DNA of 8,686 nt from contig JAFGDI010000355.1 in the NCBI GenBank assembly GCA_016932145.1, forward strand, positions 1-8,686, in the 5' to 3' direction. Source of the stretch: Sedimentisphaerales bacterium. Its GTDB lineage: Bacteria > Planctomycetota > Phycisphaerae > Sedimentisphaerales > SM23-30. The notes under the pieces were generated by a model. The model saw only the letters and a program-made list of their open reading frames with translations, did no database searches and had not been told where the DNA came from. Of this stretch, positions 7,121 through 8,686 are shown one piece after another. The stretch's first letter is position 1, and each line of letters begins with the position of its first letter. The translations under genes were made by a program, and so were the position numbers.

Positions 7121-7151
7121 AAAGAGACACGCTTTTTGTGTCTCTTTTTTT
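7121..7151 (+). terminator. Rho-independent terminator of the ferritin transcript
   Basis: AAAGAGACAC (7121-7130) pairs perfectly with GTGTCTCTTT (7138-7147) around a 7-nt T-rich loop, and the 3' arm runs into a T tract (7145-7151). The reverse strand has only a broken T run, so it is mainly a forward terminator. A repeat element begins 5 bp later. Confidence 0.88.
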
Positions 7152-7155
7152 ATTC

Positions 7156-7236
7156 GTAGAGACGCATAGTCATGCATCTCCCAAAAGCAGACCGGCATGA
7201 AATGGAATTCTGAGACGCATAATCATGCGTCTCTAC
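7156..7236. repeat. REPIN-like inverted hairpin pair, family A, copy 2 (81 bp)
   Basis: The arms lie at 7156-7180 and 7212-7236, both with GTAG at the outer foot. The right arm is identical to both arms of the copy at 825-986. The left arm has loop AGTC instead of GATT and one base change that breaks a stem pair (ATGCATCT for ATGCGTCT). The spacer is 31 nt and resembles the left part of the longer copy's spacer (GGCATG within an AAGC...AATGG context), suggesting an internally deleted relative. It fills the gap between the convergent ferritin and peptidase genes, ending 2 bp from the peptidase stop codon. Confidence 0.83.
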
Positions 7237-7238
7237 AT

Positions 7239-7814
7239 TTACCTGAAAATGAAATTATTCTCTGACATTCCTCCATAATTAAAAAGGAGGATTGTCAGGC
7301 AAAGGTCAAAGAACTTCGCAAAAATATCTTTTATTCTGCTATAGGGCCAGTTGGTGCTGATAGCCGGTACATGCAGGAAGAAGGCGGTTTGCGGGTTGTT
7401 ATGCCGGGCGGCGTGATCCAGCAGGGTCCAGAGCGTGGCTTCGCAGACATATTGGCCGCAGTTTTCTGAGATGATAAAATGCTCGTGCTCGGTGCAGTAT
7501 TGGCTAATGTTATCTGGAATTATAGAGTGATATATCTCCTGGCCGGGATATTGTTCATATTGCTGTGGTTTGCGAGCTAATGTTTCCAGTCGAAAAGTAT
7601 CGCCCGCGGCCAGGCCTATGCAGATACATGCTTGCGGTTTTATTGTATCGAGCAGTTGAACCAGTTCCTGCCGGGCAAGCTCGTATTCTACTGGCAAACC
7701 CTTCCCCGTAACCAGCCCGGCATATTTCTCACCATACTCAGTCGCCAGCATACCGCTGGGGTTCTCTGTGAAATTGCCAAACGGCATAAAGCCGGTTATC
7801 AGTATTTCCGACAT
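7239..7814 (-). CDS. pcp: Pyroglutamyl-peptidase I (pyrrolidone-carboxylate peptidase)
   Basis: A cytoplasmic cysteine peptidase (family C15) that removes N-terminal pyroglutamate from peptides. The 191-residue protein starts with ILITGFMPFGNFTENPS, the family's N-terminal signature (TGFxPFGxxxxNPS). The catalytic triad is visible: Glu77 in RLET, Cys124 in CGQYVCEA and His148 in LHVP. The Cys-His spacing of 24 matches known members, but the Glu-Cys spacing is 47 rather than about 63, so roughly 16 residues are missing from the middle and the protein is shorter than the usual 200-215. The last 19 codons coincide with a strong hairpin and give an atypical tail. The ATG at 7812-7814 has AAAGGA about 10 nt upstream. 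It lies downstream of the sulfatase gene on the same strand, 212 bp apart with a repeat between. Fold assignment is confident; activity is likely but not assured given the deletion. Confidence 0.85.
   Translation of the reverse strand: MSEILITGFMPFGNFTENPSGMLATEYGEKYAGLVTGKGLPVEYELARQELVQLLDTIKPQACICIGLAAGDTFRLETLARKPQQYEQYPGQEIYHSIIPDNISQYCTEHEHFIISENCGQYVCEATLWTLLDHAARHNNPQTAFFLHVPAISTNWPYSRIKDIFAKFFDLCLTILLFNYGGMSENNFIFR
7262..7298 (-). other. Hairpin overlapping the last codons of the peptidase gene
   Basis: CTGACATTCCTCC (7262-7274) and GGAGGATTGTCAG (7286-7298) pair with a single T/T mismatch around an 11-nt AT-rich loop. The structure lies within the coding region about 20 bp before its stop. 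No T-tract follows on the minus strand, so it is not a classic terminator. It may protect the mRNA end, or be the remnant of another inserted repeat. Confidence 0.6.
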
Positions 7815-7841
7815 GTTTGGTTTTGTCCTTTATAAAATGTA

Positions 7842-7853
7842 ACCGTTAACGGT
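7842..7853. promoter_or_regulatory. Perfect 12-bp palindrome upstream of the peptidase gene
   Basis: ACCGTTAACGGT is perfectly self-complementary and lies 28 bp upstream of the peptidase ATG, next to the repeat at 7861. Its position would suit an operator. No regulator in the window is a candidate, and no second copy was seen. No convincing promoter could be placed for the peptidase gene. Confidence 0.35.
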
Positions 7854-7860
7854 GTTTAAA

Positions 7861-7999
7861 GTAGCTCAACCGTCTCGGTTGAGATTAATAACGCTGGCAG
7901 CTAAAGAATTACCAAACAAGAATTGTCTGAAATACAAAGTAAGCTTGAGCCAGATTACGGATTTTGAATGAATAATCACAAGCGAGACGCTTGTGCTAC
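7861..7999. repeat. REPIN-like inverted hairpin pair, family B (139 bp)
   Basis: The left arm (7861-7883) is GTAG, stem CTCAACCG, loop TCT, stem CGGTTGAG. The right arm (7977-7999), read on the other strand, is GTAG, stem CACAAGCG, loop TCT, stem CGCTTGTG. The 23-nt arms match at 19 positions, and the four differences are two complementary pairs, so both 8-bp stems stay perfect. The 93-nt spacer shows no ORF and no clear similarity to the family A spacers. The architecture is the same as the other two elements: GTAG at the outer feet, inverted orientation and no transposase gene. It occupies the gap between the sulfatase stop and the peptidase start. Confidence 0.85.
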
Positions 8000-8026
8000 T
8001 CTTGTCATTGCCAATTCCGGATTAGT

Positions 8027-8686
8027 TTAATTCCTTTTGGGCAGATGTCTTTCAAAGAAGTCTTTGGTTCCTACTTTTTCAGCCCAATCGTTCCAGTCTT
8101 GTGTCAGTTCGGTTACCTTTTCGGGCATTTGGCTGGCCAGATTGTGGTTTTCGATGATGTCGTTTTCCATGTTATACAGTTCCCACTGGCGAGGTCTGCT
8201 GCTATGGGCTACCAGTTTCCAGTTGTTCTTGAAAACAGCCCGCCCCAGTTCATGCTCGAAGAAATATTCAGGCGTATCGGTGCGTTTTTCGCCGTTTATA
8301 ACTGTCAGCAGGCTCTTACCGCCCAGTTCGCCGAGCTTGTGACCATTGAATTGTTCGGGGTAGGTTGCCCCGGTGAGCTCCAGACAGGTCGGCATAATGT
8401 CAAGCACATGGGCAAAATCAGTGGTAATTGAGCCGGGTTTGGCCTTTAAGCCTTTGGGCCAGTGAATAATACAGGGAGTGTTAGAGCCGCCTTCATAAGA
8501 TTCCTTCTTCCAGAATCTAAATGGGGTATTGGCGGCATTGGCCCAGGGGGCGCCTATGCCAAGATACGATACCTCGCTGCCAATAGTCTCGACAGGAGGG
8601 TTATCCTGGCCATAGAGCTGTTTGCGTCGGTCTCTGGTCTGGCTAGACCGGTCGTAACCTGGCCCCCATTCGACGATCTCAGGAGA
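8027..8686 (-). CDS. Sulfatase (arylsulfatase-like, S1 family), C-terminal part, 5' end beyond window
   Basis: The frame stays open from the stop codon at 8027-8029 to the window edge, giving 219 residues; a GTG at 8405-8407 is internal, not the start. Formylglycine sulfatases hydrolyse sulfate esters, in these bacteria mostly on polysaccharides or glycans. Visible family features are WANAANTPFRFWKKESYEGG (48-67 of the visible part), containing the conserved Lys and the EGG turn of the active site, TPCIIHWPKG (70-79), the HVLDIMPTCLELTGA segment (93-107), and the C-terminal strand NWKLV followed by WELYNMENDIIENHNLA, the usual ending of these enzymes. The Cys/Ser-X-Pro-X-Arg formylglycine motif and signal peptide would be in the missing N-terminal part, so activity and location cannot be judged. 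Length and C-terminus are normal. The peptidase gene lies downstream on the same strand after a repeat. Confidence 0.93.
   Translation of the reverse strand, partial: SPEIVEWGPGYDRSSQTRDRRKQLYGQDNPPVETIGSEVSYLGIGAPWANAANTPFRFWKKESYEGGSNTPCIIHWPKGLKAKPGSITTDFAHVLDIMPTCLELTGATYPEQFNGHKLGELGGKSLLTVINGEKRTDTPEYFFEHELGRAVFKNNWKLVAHSSRPRQWELYNMENDIIENHNLASQMPEKVTELTQDWNDWAEKVGTKDFFERHLPKRN

Noticed and set aside
825..7236. Family A palindromes as a CRISPR array
   Set aside because: Only four arms at two separate loci, in inverted rather than direct orientation, with unequal spacers and no cas genes.
7241..7275. GGAGG followed closely by ATG on the minus strand as a start of a small gene
   Set aside because: The ATG opens only nine codons in the peptidase's own frame; the GGAGG is one arm of the hairpin.
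7991..8431. Plus-strand open frame of 146 codons at the right end
   Set aside because: It overlaps the minus-strand sulfatase, whose conserved family motifs run through the whole stretch; the plus-strand translation has no recognisable features and is a shadow.

Overview
The window looks like chromosome from an anaerobic or microaerophilic, moderately AT-leaning bacterium, most likely a planctomycete of the Phycisphaerae or a relative. This is inferred from a formylglycine-type (S1) sulfatase, an FHA-GAF-histidine kinase, a large secreted protein of unknown function, and a desulfoferrodoxin beside a ferritin. No rRNA or marker gene is present, so the assignment stays tentative.

Layout. At the left edge is the 3' part of a multi-pass membrane protein, possibly an ABC-2-like permease (1-828). 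Its stop codon lies inside a hairpin-pair repeat (825-986). A well-formed promoter then precedes an S-methyl-5'-thioadenosine phosphorylase (1116-2003). Next come an FHA-GAF-histidine kinase that starts at TTG (2197-3846) and a secreted protein of about 586 residues with repeated internal segments (4085-5845), closed by a strong terminator. A new promoter opens the oxygen-defence pair desulfoferrodoxin (6047-6436) and ferritin (6532-7044), ended by a second terminator. Convergent to these, on the minus strand, are a pyroglutamyl-peptidase I gene (7239-7814) and the C-terminal 219 codons of a sulfatase that runs off the right edge (8027-8686).

How the genes relate. Desulfoferrodoxin reduces superoxide to peroxide and protects iron sites; ferritin stores the iron that would otherwise react with peroxide. 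With one promoter upstream and a short gap between them, they read as one oxidative-stress unit. The phosphorylase is methionine/polyamine salvage housekeeping. The kinase has no response regulator beside it, so its partner must lie elsewhere. The sulfatase fits polysaccharide or glycan desulfation and the peptidase fits peptide turnover.

The most notable non-coding content is three inverted hairpin pairs (825-986, 7156-7236, 7861-7999). Each has the tetranucleotide GTAG at its outer foot, which is the architecture of REP doublets (REPINs) mobilised by TnpA-REP/RAYT enzymes. Two sequence families are present, and in one the two hairpins differ only by paired, compensatory changes. I see no CRISPR array, phage, RNA gene or clearly new protein system here.
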